15,889 nucleotides of DNA from an uncultured Flavobacterium sp. GTDB taxonomy: Bacteria; Bacteroidota; Bacteroidia; Flavobacteriales; Flavobacteriaceae. The notes beneath the pieces are model-generated. The model saw nothing but the letters and a program-made list of their open reading frames with translations. It did no database searches and was not told the DNA's origin. The stretch covers positions 1-15,889 of the forward strand of contig NZ_CAMLRU010000046.1 in the NCBI RefSeq assembly GCF_946482535.1. Reading direction: 5' to 3'. Position 1 is the stretch's first letter. Each line of letters opens with the position of its first letter. This document shows positions 9,787-15,889 of the stretch, piece by piece. The position numbers and the translations under genes were made by a program.

Positions 9787-9802
9787 ATATTTATTACTTT
9801 TA
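9771..9802 (+). promoter_or_regulatory. Possible ftsE promoter
   Basis: TACTTTTA (9795-9802) matches 5 of the 6 fixed bases of TAnnTTTG. A TTG (9771-9773) lies 21 bases upstream, exactly at the junction of the two 14-base repeats. The ATG of ftsE follows 20 bases after the box. The match is imperfect. Confidence 0.35.
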
Positions 9803-9822
9803 CCCAATAAACCCAATTACTC

Positions 9823-10506
9823 ATGTCAGATACAGTTCTATCATTACATAACGTTACGATTTATCAGGAAAAAAAAGTGATTTTATCACAAATCAACCTT
9901 GAAGTTAAAAAAGGGGAATTCCTTTATATCATTGGTAAAACCGGAACAGGAAAGAGTAGTTTTATGAAAACTCTGTATGGTGATTTGCCGCTAACCGAAG
10001 GAACCGGGAATATCGTAGGGTATGATTTGGTGAATTTGAAAGAAAACGACATTCCGTTTCTGAGAAGAAAAATTGGGATTGTTTTTCAGGATTTTCAATT
10101 GTTGTTGGACCGATCCGTTAATGAAAACATGTTGTTTGTTCTAAAAGCTACAGGATGGACCGATCAAAAAGCGATGCAAGACAAGATTGACGATGTTTTG
10201 GAAAGAGTGGGTTTAAAAGGAATTGCGAACAAAATGCCGCACCAACTTTCGGGCGGAGAGCAACAAAGAGTGGCTATAGCGAGAGCGCTACTGAATGACC
10301 CTGAATTAATTTTGGCCGATGAACCTACCGGAAACTTAGATCCGCAAACCAGTGCGGAAGTTTTGAGTGTATTGAAAAAAATCAATGAAAACGGTAAAAC
10401 GGTAATCATGGCTACTCATGACTATGCCTTGTTGATGAAATTCCCTTCGAAAACCCTGAAGTGTGAAGACAACACTATTTTTGAAGTGGTGCAGAAAACG
10501 GTTTAA
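9823..10506 (+). CDS. ftsE: FtsE-type ABC transporter ATP-binding protein
   Basis: The 227-residue ABC ATPase has all nucleotide-binding motifs: Walker A GKTGTGKSS (38-46), Q-loop Q89 in VFQDFQ, signature LSGGEQQ (142-148), Walker B LILADEP with catalytic E167, D-loop NLD (171-173) and H-loop H199 in ATHD. The length and LSGGEQQRVAIARAL pattern fit the FtsE/LolD/MacB clade; the closest style is FtsE. In cells FtsE works with the membrane protein FtsX at the division site to control periplasmic cell-wall hydrolases. No ftsX lies next to it here, which is common in Bacteroidota as I recall. It is transcribed away from the TPR operon, and its last 32 bases overlap the 3' end of the opposing gene. 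Confidence 0.82.
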   Translation: MSDTVLSLHNVTIYQEKKVILSQINLEVKKGEFLYIIGKTGTGKSSFMKTLYGDLPLTEGTGNIVGYDLVNLKENDIPFLRRKIGIVFQDFQLLLDRSVNENMLFVLKATGWTDQKAMQDKIDDVLERVGLKGIANKMPHQLSGGEQQRVAIARALLNDPELILADEPTGNLDPQTSAEVLSVLKKINENGKTVIMATHDYALLMKFPSKTLKCEDNTIFEVVQKTV

Positions 10507-11725
10507 GCCAATTGTTATCGCTTAAAAACTTAGCTAAAAGTAAAATCACAAAAGGAAAAGTCACCAGGTGAAATCTATCTCCTTGACCACAAGATATTCC
10601 CGATAGCACAATGATGTAACTGATAAAAACAGCGATAAAAAAATACACTCTTTCTCGGCGATAATATCGGAACAGAAAAAAAGCAGAAAGTAAAATCGCC
10701 AATAAAGTCAGTAAGCGATTTTGCCATTTGGTGATGTCAAACAATAAATGCTTTGAAAAGTCGAAGAAATCCTGATTGACCTTTTTTACGTTTTTACATT
10801 CCTCAATACAACTGTTGCCGCTAACAGTATTCTCGATAACGTCCGAAACATAAGCCTTTATTAAATTGACGGTATTGAATTGCAATTGGTTTTTAAAATC
10901 TTCCGAAGCGATTTCTTTTTGGCGATGAGCCTCATTGCTAAAAATGTAATCAGCCCTCGGATTGTTTAACTGTTTGTACTCTTTTCCTTGTTCGATACAC
11001 TTGGCCTTGCTACCGAGGTAACCATAATAAGTCGGCGCGTCAATATAACTGATGGTAAAATCTCCAAACTGGTATTTCATCCCGCCACATTGCACTAAAA
11101 TCAGCAACAAACCGGCATATAGAAATCGGATGGCTTTGGATTTGTAATTTTTAAAAATGATATAGATATAATAAATCAGGAATCCAATGGCTAAAAACTT
11201 AGAACCCGGCTTGATCAACATAGTCAAAAGCAAGACACTCACCGACAAGGAAAGCCACAAAAACTCTTGCTTCTTGTAATACTGAAGCAAAAAATAAAAA
11301 GCCAGCATTATCATGAATGTGTAAATCGTTTCGGTAAGCAAATGAAACACATGTGCGGTATTGCCCACTATAAAGAATGAGCATACAGCAAAACAAAAAG
11401 CCACTCTAGGACTAAGAAAATCTTTTAAAATTTCAAACAACAGTAAAGCTGTAGCCAACCAACAAAATATATTGATATAGAACCCAAAAGTAAAAATGAA
11501 CGCATCAGAACTACCGAAAAGATAAGGAAAGCCATTGATTATGGACATTAAAATAGGACGATAAATATGACCGGTATGGAAAACATACAAATTCTTTGCC
11601 GCTTCCTGATAGTTATAAGAATCTGAGTGCATTACGCCTTGAAGACTCATTTGCACCAGAACATCAAAAAGAAAAAGCCATAGCAATCCTGTCAAAAGGA
11701 GTAGCACATGATAACGGTATTTCAT
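10475..11725 (-). CDS. Polytopic membrane protein, GT-C glycosyltransferase-like
   Basis: A 416-residue protein with about nine to ten hydrophobic membrane segments. The first is HVLLLLTGLLWLFLFDVLVQM; a block of several lies between about 70 and 220 and another between about 340 and 400. The first loop has HSDSYNYQEAAKNLY followed by RPILMSIIN, which resembles the Asp-containing first loop and nearby Arg-Pro motif of GT-C (PMT/ArnT-like) enzymes using polyprenyl-phosphate sugars. A loop of about 110 residues between the two blocks holds four cysteines (in KAKCIEQ and SGNSCIEECKN), possibly disulfides on the periplasmic side. I chose the ATG at 11725 because AAGG lies 8 bases upstream; a TTG at 11740 would add five residues. 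It follows the oxygenase gene by 16 bases. A flippase or polymerase cannot be excluded. Confidence 0.65.
   Translation of the reverse strand: MKYRYHVLLLLTGLLWLFLFDVLVQMSLQGVMHSDSYNYQEAAKNLYVFHTGHIYRPILMSIINGFPYLFGSSDAFIFTFGFYINIFCWLATALLLFEILKDFLSPRVAFCFAVCSFFIVGNTAHVFHLLTETIYTFMIMLAFYFLLQYYKKQEFLWLSLSVSVLLLTMLIKPGSKFLAIGFLIYYIYIIFKNYKSKAIRFLYAGLLLILVQCGGMKYQFGDFTISYIDAPTYYGYLGSKAKCIEQGKEYKQLNNPRADYIFSNEAHRQKEIASEDFKNQLQFNTVNLIKAYVSDVIENTVSGNSCIEECKNVKKVNQDFFDFSKHLLFDITKWQNRLLTLLAILLSAFFLFRYYRRERVYFFIAVFISYIIVLSGISCGQGDRFHLVTFPFVILLLAKFLSDNNWLKPFSAPLQK
10502..10526. terminator. Possible bidirectional hairpin at the ftsE/GT-C convergence
   Basis: TTTAAGC (10502-10508) and GCTTAAA (10520-10526) are perfect 7-base complements separated by 11 bases. 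The hairpin begins inside the ftsE stop region and lies within the opposing coding sequence. The stem is AT-rich and lacks a good T-run, so termination is only a suggestion. Confidence 0.25.
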
Positions 11726-11741
11726 CAGCAAAGCCTTCAAA

Positions 11742-12560
11742 TCAATGGTCTTTCTTATAAACGTGTGGGTTTTCCTTGAGGCCTTTTTTAAATACTTTTC
11801 GAAGACACATGCGCAAAAAGGTATCGGTTCTCAGAATAATATCCGAGAGCTTGTTTTCGGGTCTTCCTCTGAATGAAGTGACATGAAACCTATCGGAATC
11901 CAACAAAGGCGAATCGGCAAAATAATAATTAGAGACACAACGACGATACCCGTCAAATACAATCGGAGAAACCGAATGCAAAGAACTGTTGTGGGTTTCC
12001 ATAACCGCCAAACGGTTGAATTTACTGTGAATGGTAATTTGTTTTTGCGATAAACCATTGGGCCAAAGCTCCAGATTTCCGCCATATTCTTCACGCCAAT
12101 CCGGAGTGACATAGTAAAGTAAGTTCAGCACTCGCCACAAATTGCGGTCTTTGTCGTGGGAATTGTCGAGGTGCGGATTGAGAAATTGTTTCTTCCCCAT
12201 CATAGAAATCCCGCCGGCATAAAGATGGTCATCGGGAATCGGATTTTTAATCTCACAGATTTCCCCAATAATATTCACAACTCTTTCATCTTGAAAAGCA
12301 AAAATAACCTCTTCCAGCAAAGGATGGTATAAATTCATTTGAGCGGCAACATATTTGTTCTCTCGCAAACTTTTCTTCAAAACCATTTGATCAGGGTGCG
12401 GAAAAACTTCGGCGATTTTCAGAGCAATCGATTCGGGCAACAAATCGTCTAGGTACCAATGACCGATATTGGAATCGGAATGTTTAAATTGAATTTTCAG
12501 TTGTTCCTTTTCAAGGCTGAGTTTCTCAAAAATAAGATTTGCTAAATCAATTCGGTTCAT
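11742..12560 (-). CDS. 2-oxoglutarate/Fe(II)-dependent oxygenase, prolyl-hydroxylase-like
   Basis: The 272 residues contain the full facial triad of this superfamily in a double-stranded beta-helix context: H130 and D132 in NPHLDNSHD, a distal H195 in NSSLHSV, and an arginine pair R206/R207 in GYRRCVSNYYF, one of which should bind 2-oxoglutarate. GGNLELW (160-166) is the usual strand between them. The family couples 2-oxoglutarate decarboxylation to hydroxylation; the prolyl 4-hydroxylase-like branch includes enzymes on proteins, small molecules and sugars. The substrate cannot be read from the sequence. It lies in a glycan cluster, directly upstream of the GT-C-like gene, and is divergent from a glycosyltransferase. 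A glycan or glycolipid substrate is therefore plausible, as inference only. Confidence 0.85.
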   Translation of the reverse strand: MNRIDLANLIFEKLSLEKEQLKIQFKHSDSNIGHWYLDDLLPESIALKIAEVFPHPDQMVLKKSLRENKYVAAQMNLYHPLLEEVIFAFQDERVVNIIGEICEIKNPIPDDHLYAGGISMMGKKQFLNPHLDNSHDKDRNLWRVLNLLYYVTPDWREEYGGNLELWPNGLSQKQITIHSKFNRLAVMETHNSSLHSVSPIVFDGYRRCVSNYYFADSPLLDSDRFHVTSFRGRPENKLSDIILRTDTFLRMCLRKVFKKGLKENPHVYKKDH

Positions 12561-12623
12561 AATGATAATATTGCCAAAAAATATATTTCTTTGTAAAGGT
12601 ATTATTTAATTCTGTTTTTCTAA

Positions 12624-13520
12624 ATGATTTCAATCCTTATTCCAACATACAATTTCAACACCTTTCCATTGGTTCAAGAATTATACAACCAAGCGGTAGC
12701 GGAAAATATTGACTTTGAAATCATTGTTTGTGATGATGCTTCGCCTATTAACGACATTACAACAGCTAATGCCAAAATCAATGAACTTCAACATTGCCGT
12801 TTTGAGCGCAATGAAAATAATTTGGGCAGAAGTCAAAATCGCAATTTGTTAGTTAGCAAAGCACAATATGAATGGGTTTTATTAATGGATTGCGATATGT
12901 ATCCTAAGAGTAAAAACTTCCTTAAGATTTATTTGAAAAATCTGAAAAAAAACAATAGCCAAGCCTTTTTCGGCGGTTTGATTTACTTTGATGAGAAACC
13001 CAAAGACGATGAAGTTTTGCGCTGGATTTTCGGCAAAAACAGAGAAGAAATTCCTTTGAAAAAAAGGTTGTCAAATCCCTACCATTACACGCTAATCTCG
13101 AATATTTTGCTAAAAAAGGAAGTGCTTACAAAGTATCCTTTTGACAACAAAATACTGCATTATGGTTATGAAGATATTGTTTTTATTTTGGGCTTAAAAA
13201 GCAACAATATTCCGATAGCACATATAGAAAATCCCGCCTTCCATTTGAACTTAGAGAAATCTTCCGTTTTTTTGGAAAAATTCCATTATTCGCTTCAAAA
13301 TTTAAAATTCATCATCGACCAAAAAATCATAGCACCTGAAGAGACGGCCTTGACCAAAACTTATGTCAAATTAGAGCGGTTAAATTTGATTAAGTTAGCG
13401 GCTTTCTTCTTTAAAATATTCAAAAAATTCCTGACTAAAAATTTGCTTTCCAAAAACCCGTCAATATTCTTATTTGACCTTTATCGCTTGGGTTATTTTT
13501 GTCAATTAAACACACGCTGA
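12624..13520 (+). CDS. Family 2 glycosyltransferase (GT-A fold)
   Basis: The 298 residues start MISILIPTYN, the usual first strand of a GT2 enzyme, with nucleotide-binding aspartates D37/D38 (IIVCDDAS). The metal-binding DxD is D89-C90-D91 (LLMDCDMYP), and the likely catalytic acid region is E173-D174 (HYGYEDIVF). The C-terminal 60 residues are rich in Lys, Phe and Leu with an amphipathic look, suggesting membrane-surface attachment. The enzyme would move a sugar from an NDP-sugar to a growing glycan on the cytoplasmic face; donor and acceptor are unknown. It opens the plus-strand unit and its stop overlaps the next gene's start. It is noticeably AT-rich, as is common for glycan cluster genes. 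Confidence 0.88.
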   Translation: MISILIPTYNFNTFPLVQELYNQAVAENIDFEIIVCDDASPINDITTANAKINELQHCRFERNENNLGRSQNRNLLVSKAQYEWVLLMDCDMYPKSKNFLKIYLKNLKKNNSQAFFGGLIYFDEKPKDDEVLRWIFGKNREEIPLKKRLSNPYHYTLISNILLKKEVLTKYPFDNKILHYGYEDIVFILGLKSNNIPIAHIENPAFHLNLEKSSVFLEKFHYSLQNLKFIIDQKIIAPEETALTKTYVKLERLNLIKLAAFFFKIFKKFLTKNLLSKNPSIFLFDLYRLGYFCQLNTR

Positions 13521-14446
13521 TGCCCTATTTTTCAATAGTCATACCGGTTTTTAATAAAGAAAACTTTATAGGCAACACGCTGAAAAGTGTGCTCAGCCAA
13601 ACGTTTTCCGACTATGAAATCATCGTGATCAATGACGGTTCAACAGACCAAAGCGAGGTCATCATCACTGCTTTTTCAGACCAAAGAATCCAATACTTTT
13701 TAAAAGAAAATGAAGGCGTGGCCAAAGCCCGAAACTATGGACTGAACAAAGCCAAAGGCGATTTTATTTGCTTTTTAGACGCCGATGATTTTTGGTATCC
13801 CGATTTTTTGGAAACCATGTATGCTTACAGTCAAAGGTTTCCCGAACAGCAAGTTTTTGCCGGCGCTATTGAAATTGAGACCCAAAACAAAACTTTTCCA
13901 GCACACTACTCTATCCCCAAAAAGTCCGATTTTGAGATTGTCGATTTTTTTGAAGCCAGTCAGAAAGAATGTGTGTTGTGGACATCTTCAGTGGCCATTC
14001 ACAAAAGTGTTTTTGAAGCCGTCGGAGATTTTGATACCAACATAAAAAAAGGAGAAGATACCGAGTTGTGGATTCGAATCGGCTTGCAGTTTCCGATAGT
14101 TTTTATTGGGCAAATTTTAGCGCGGTATGTTTATGACCCCAAAAGTGCTTCTCGGAACTTGACCTACTTTTTCGAACCTTACACTTTTGAAAAATACGCT
14201 TCCGAAGAAAAAAGAAATCCAAAGCTAAAGCAGTATTTGGATTTAAACCGATATTCGGCCGTAATCAAATGCAAACTGAATGGGGATTTTAAGACCGCCA
14301 AATCGATTTACAAGCAAATTAATTTAGATACTCTGGGCTGGAAAAAAGTAATTCTGTTGCAATTACCCGGTGTCGTTTTGAAATTATTGGTGGACTTTAA
14401 AAACTTTTTAGCCCAAATGGGTTGGGGAAAATCAATTTTTAGATAA
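13520..14446 (+). CDS. Family 2 glycosyltransferase, translationally coupled
   Basis: Reading from the ATG at 13520, the 308 residues begin MPYFSIVIPVFNKENF. They carry D39 (VINDGSTD), DxD as D87-A88-D89 (FLDADDFW) and E169-D170 (KKGEDTELW), all standard for GT2. The start sits in TGATG, sharing one base with the stop of the preceding glycosyltransferase, a typical coupling signal. A longer frame from a TTG at 13499 would add seven residues before the first strand and is less likely. It would add the next sugar in the same glycan. Its last 15 bases overlap the 3' end of the opposing ketoisomerase gene. Confidence 0.9.
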   Translation: MPYFSIVIPVFNKENFIGNTLKSVLSQTFSDYEIIVINDGSTDQSEVIITAFSDQRIQYFLKENEGVAKARNYGLNKAKGDFICFLDADDFWYPDFLETMYAYSQRFPEQQVFAGAIEIETQNKTFPAHYSIPKKSDFEIVDFFEASQKECVLWTSSVAIHKSVFEAVGDFDTNIKKGEDTELWIRIGLQFPIVFIGQILARYVYDPKSASRNLTYFFEPYTFEKYASEEKRNPKLKQYLDLNRYSAVIKCKLNGDFKTAKSIYKQINLDTLGWKKVILLQLPGVVLKLLVDFKNFLAQMGWGKSIFR

Positions 14447-14836
14447 CAAAAAATCTTTGTAATCGCGAATGTAATCTGCTTCTTCAAAAACATCCGATGC
14501 AATAACCAAACACACCGAACCCGAAGAAAAATTCTCCAATTCACGCCAAATGCCGTTCGGAATTAACAATCCTTCATTAGGTTTGTTCAAGGTAACCGTT
14601 TTTTTGTCTTGCCCATCGCTTAAAACCACATCAAAACTACCGCTCAAAGCCACTAAAAACTCTTGCTGTTCTTTGTGAGAATGCCCACCGCGTTCCGCAC
14701 CACTCGGCACATCATACAAATAATAAACACGTTTCATGGCAAACGGAATCACGTTGCCTTCAATCACCGAAAGGTTACCGCGCGTGTCGTGGATTTTGGG
14801 TATATTCAGAATTTGGCAGTTGGTTATCTTGGTCAT
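14432..14836 (-). CDS. fdtA: FdtA/QdtA-type dTDP-sugar 3,4-ketoisomerase (WxcM-like cupin)
   Basis: The 134 residues match the FdtA/QdtA family length and fold, a small cupin. Landmarks are HDTRGNLSVIEG, KRVYYLYDVP, and the active-site pair H52/H54 in RGGHSHKEQQ. LLIPNGIW and FEEADYIRDYKDFL follow, all characteristic of this family. The enzyme converts dTDP-4-keto-6-deoxyglucose to a 3-keto isomer, the step before transamination to 3-amino-3,6-dideoxy sugars (Fuc3N or Qui3N). Whether the product has galacto (FdtA) or gluco (QdtA) configuration cannot be told from motifs, so the symbol is tentative. The ATG at 14836 shares ATGA with the stop of the upstream glycosyltransferase; an alternative start at 14860 would add eight residues lying inside that gene. 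The aminotransferase is expected nearby but is not in the window. Confidence 0.88.
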   Translation of the reverse strand: MTKITNCQILNIPKIHDTRGNLSVIEGNVIPFAMKRVYYLYDVPSGAERGGHSHKEQQEFLVALSGSFDVVLSDGQDKKTVTLNKPNEGLLIPNGIWRELENFSSGSVCLVIASDVFEEADYIRDYKDFLLSKN

Positions 14837-15889
14837 TTTTGTTCCAATAATTTTTGCCATTGTTGGGCAATGTTAGTCAAAGATAAATGTTCTATGCTTT
14901 TTTGTGCATTATTTTTACAGTTTTGGTACAAATTATCGTCCTCAAATAGTTTTTTTATTGCTTCCGCCAAAGCTTTTTCATTGTGATTTTCGACCAACAA
15001 TCCGTTAAAATTATTTTGAATGATTTCACTTGGTCCTGTTGCGCAATCTACCGAAATCACCGGTGTTCCCAACGCTAAAGATTCGACTATACTCATAGGA
15101 AAACCTTCGAAGTAGCTGGTTAAAATGGTACAATGTGCATGTTGAATGAATGGTCTAATGTCTATTTGAAATGGTATAAGTTCCACACTGTCGTTCAACT
15201 TAAGTGTATTGATTTTATCCGAAATAAAATCTTTGTCGGCACCATCGCCTACAATCAAAAGTTTCACTCCGTTTTTGTGAATCTCCGAAAGAGAAAATGC
15301 TTTCAGAAGTAAAGTGAAATTCTTAATTCGCTCTTCCAATCGCCCAAAAAACAACAAATATTTTTCGGGTAAATCTTTTGGCTTTTCCAAAATCGATTCG
15401 ACTGCCAGCACCGGATTGTAAATCGTTTGGGTATTTTTAAAATGGTATTTTTCCTGAATCAGTTGTTCTATGCCTTTGGAAACGCAAATCAGTTTGGTGG
15501 CTTTTTGGTATAAATAATCGGCCCAAAATTTCGACTTTGGCAAGTACATTTCTAAATGGGCGCTGTGAATCATAAAATAGGTTTGGCGCTTCCCATAAAT
15601 CCATAGTGTAAAAATCTCTCGCAGTAACATCGGCCTTGAGCGATTATCGATAATGATTTCAATGTTGTTTTGTTCCAAATATTGCGCGATGTATTTTCCT
15701 TTTTTTACCGCTCTGAAAATGCCTTTTTCTTTGGCAAACAATTGACCTAAATTGACCAACTTACCTTGGTACTCAAAATCTACAATATCTAAAATAATCA
15801 GATGGTGCACTTCATAACCCAACTCCTGTAACAACAGGCTCAACAAACCAGCAAAACGCTCTGCGCCGCCAACACCAAGCGATGCGGAA
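14833..15889 (-). CDS. Family 4 glycosyltransferase (GT-B), N-terminus beyond the right edge
   Basis: The open frame continues to the window edge: the codons before 15846 read SLGVGGAERFAG, the GGAER motif of the N-terminal acceptor domain of GT4 enzymes, so the start lies outside. The C-terminal donor domain has YLLFFGRLEERIKNFTLLL (a conserved strand and the Lys region), LLIVGDGADKDF, and the EX7E motif EGFPMSIVE followed by SLALGTPVIS. About 352 residues are seen of an expected 360-380, so little is missing. It retains configuration at the transferred sugar as a family property; donor and acceptor are unknown. The stop overlaps the ketoisomerase start by four bases (ATGA), so both belong to one operon. 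TTG at 15846 is not a real start. Confidence 0.92.
   Translation of the reverse strand, partial: SASLGVGGAERFAGLLSLLLQELGYEVHHLIILDIVDFEYQGKLVNLGQLFAKEKGIFRAVKKGKYIAQYLEQNNIEIIIDNRSRPMLLREIFTLWIYGKRQTYFMIHSAHLEMYLPKSKFWADYLYQKATKLICVSKGIEQLIQEKYHFKNTQTIYNPVLAVESILEKPKDLPEKYLLFFGRLEERIKNFTLLLKAFSLSEIHKNGVKLLIVGDGADKDFISDKINTLKLNDSVELIPFQIDIRPFIQHAHCTILTSYFEGFPMSIVESLALGTPVISVDCATGPSEIIQNNFNGLLVENHNEKALAEAIKKLFEDDNLYQNCKNNAQKSIEHLSLTNIAQQWQKLLEQK

Noticed and set aside
9700..9800. Possible small RNA or riboswitch in the divergent gap
   Set aside because: Apart from the 14-base tandem repeat, the sequence is simple AT-rich DNA without a stable GC-containing fold or terminator.
11726..11740. TTG start for the GT-C-like gene
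   Set aside because: The ATG at 11725 has an AAGG at good spacing, and TTG starts are uncommon. The difference is only five residues, so it remains possible.
13499..13519. TTG start for the second GT2 gene
   Set aside because: The ATG at 13520 in TGATG gives the usual GT2 N-terminus directly and a typical coupling overlap.
14837..14860. Earlier start for the ketoisomerase, adding eight residues (MAKIIGTK)
   Set aside because: It lies inside the upstream glycosyltransferase gene. The ATG at 14836 gives an ATGA coupling and the normal family length.
15844..15846. TTG as the real start of the GT4 gene
   Set aside because: The frame stays open upstream and encodes the conserved GGAER motif, so the gene is cut by the window edge.

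Overview
This window looks like a chromosomal segment of a Flavobacterium-type member of the Bacteroidota. The evidence is an AT-rich sequence, exact matches to the Bacteroidota -7 promoter element TAnnTTTG before gyrB and before a TPR gene, few Shine-Dalgarno sites, a short GyrB without the large enterobacterial insert, a large TPR/outer-membrane-barrel gene pair, and dispersed repeats of a style I recall from flavobacterial genomes. No tRNA, rRNA, CRISPR array, transposase or phage gene was seen, and no stretch longer than 234 bases lacks a gene.

Positions 1-4139 are housekeeping genes on the minus strand, read right to left: asnB (asparagine synthase B), a Rho-independent terminator, a gyrB promoter, gyrB, a short palindromic element, and the first 63 codons of mdh (malate dehydrogenase), which runs off the left edge. 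Positions 4311-9591 form a second minus-strand block: a 1004-residue periplasmic TPR protein, a 573-residue TonB-receptor-like beta barrel that lacks the usual plug, an unusual array of 8-base CTnAG units, and a small GreA/GreB-like protein. The TPR and barrel genes are 24 bases apart and probably work together in the cell envelope. The intergenic stretch 4140-4310 (171 bases, very AT-rich) holds no gene or exact promoter match that I can support.

At 9823 the strand changes to an FtsE-type ABC ATPase, divergent from the TPR gene and overlapping tail to tail with the next gene. From 10475 to the right edge lies a surface-glycan gene cluster. On the minus strand are a polytopic GT-C-like membrane protein and a 2-oxoglutarate/Fe(II) oxygenase. 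On the plus strand are two translationally coupled family-2 glycosyltransferases. On the minus strand again are an FdtA/QdtA-type sugar ketoisomerase and a family-4 glycosyltransferase that runs off the right edge. Together these would make a nucleotide-activated 3-amino-3,6-dideoxy sugar (FdtA step) and assemble it with other sugars into a lipid-linked or surface glycan. The aminotransferase expected beside FdtA is not in the window.

Gene packing is tight in the glycan region: two tail-to-tail antisense overlaps (32 and 15 bases), one TGATG coupling and one ATGA coupling. These couplings also settle start codons where longer TTG-initiated frames exist.
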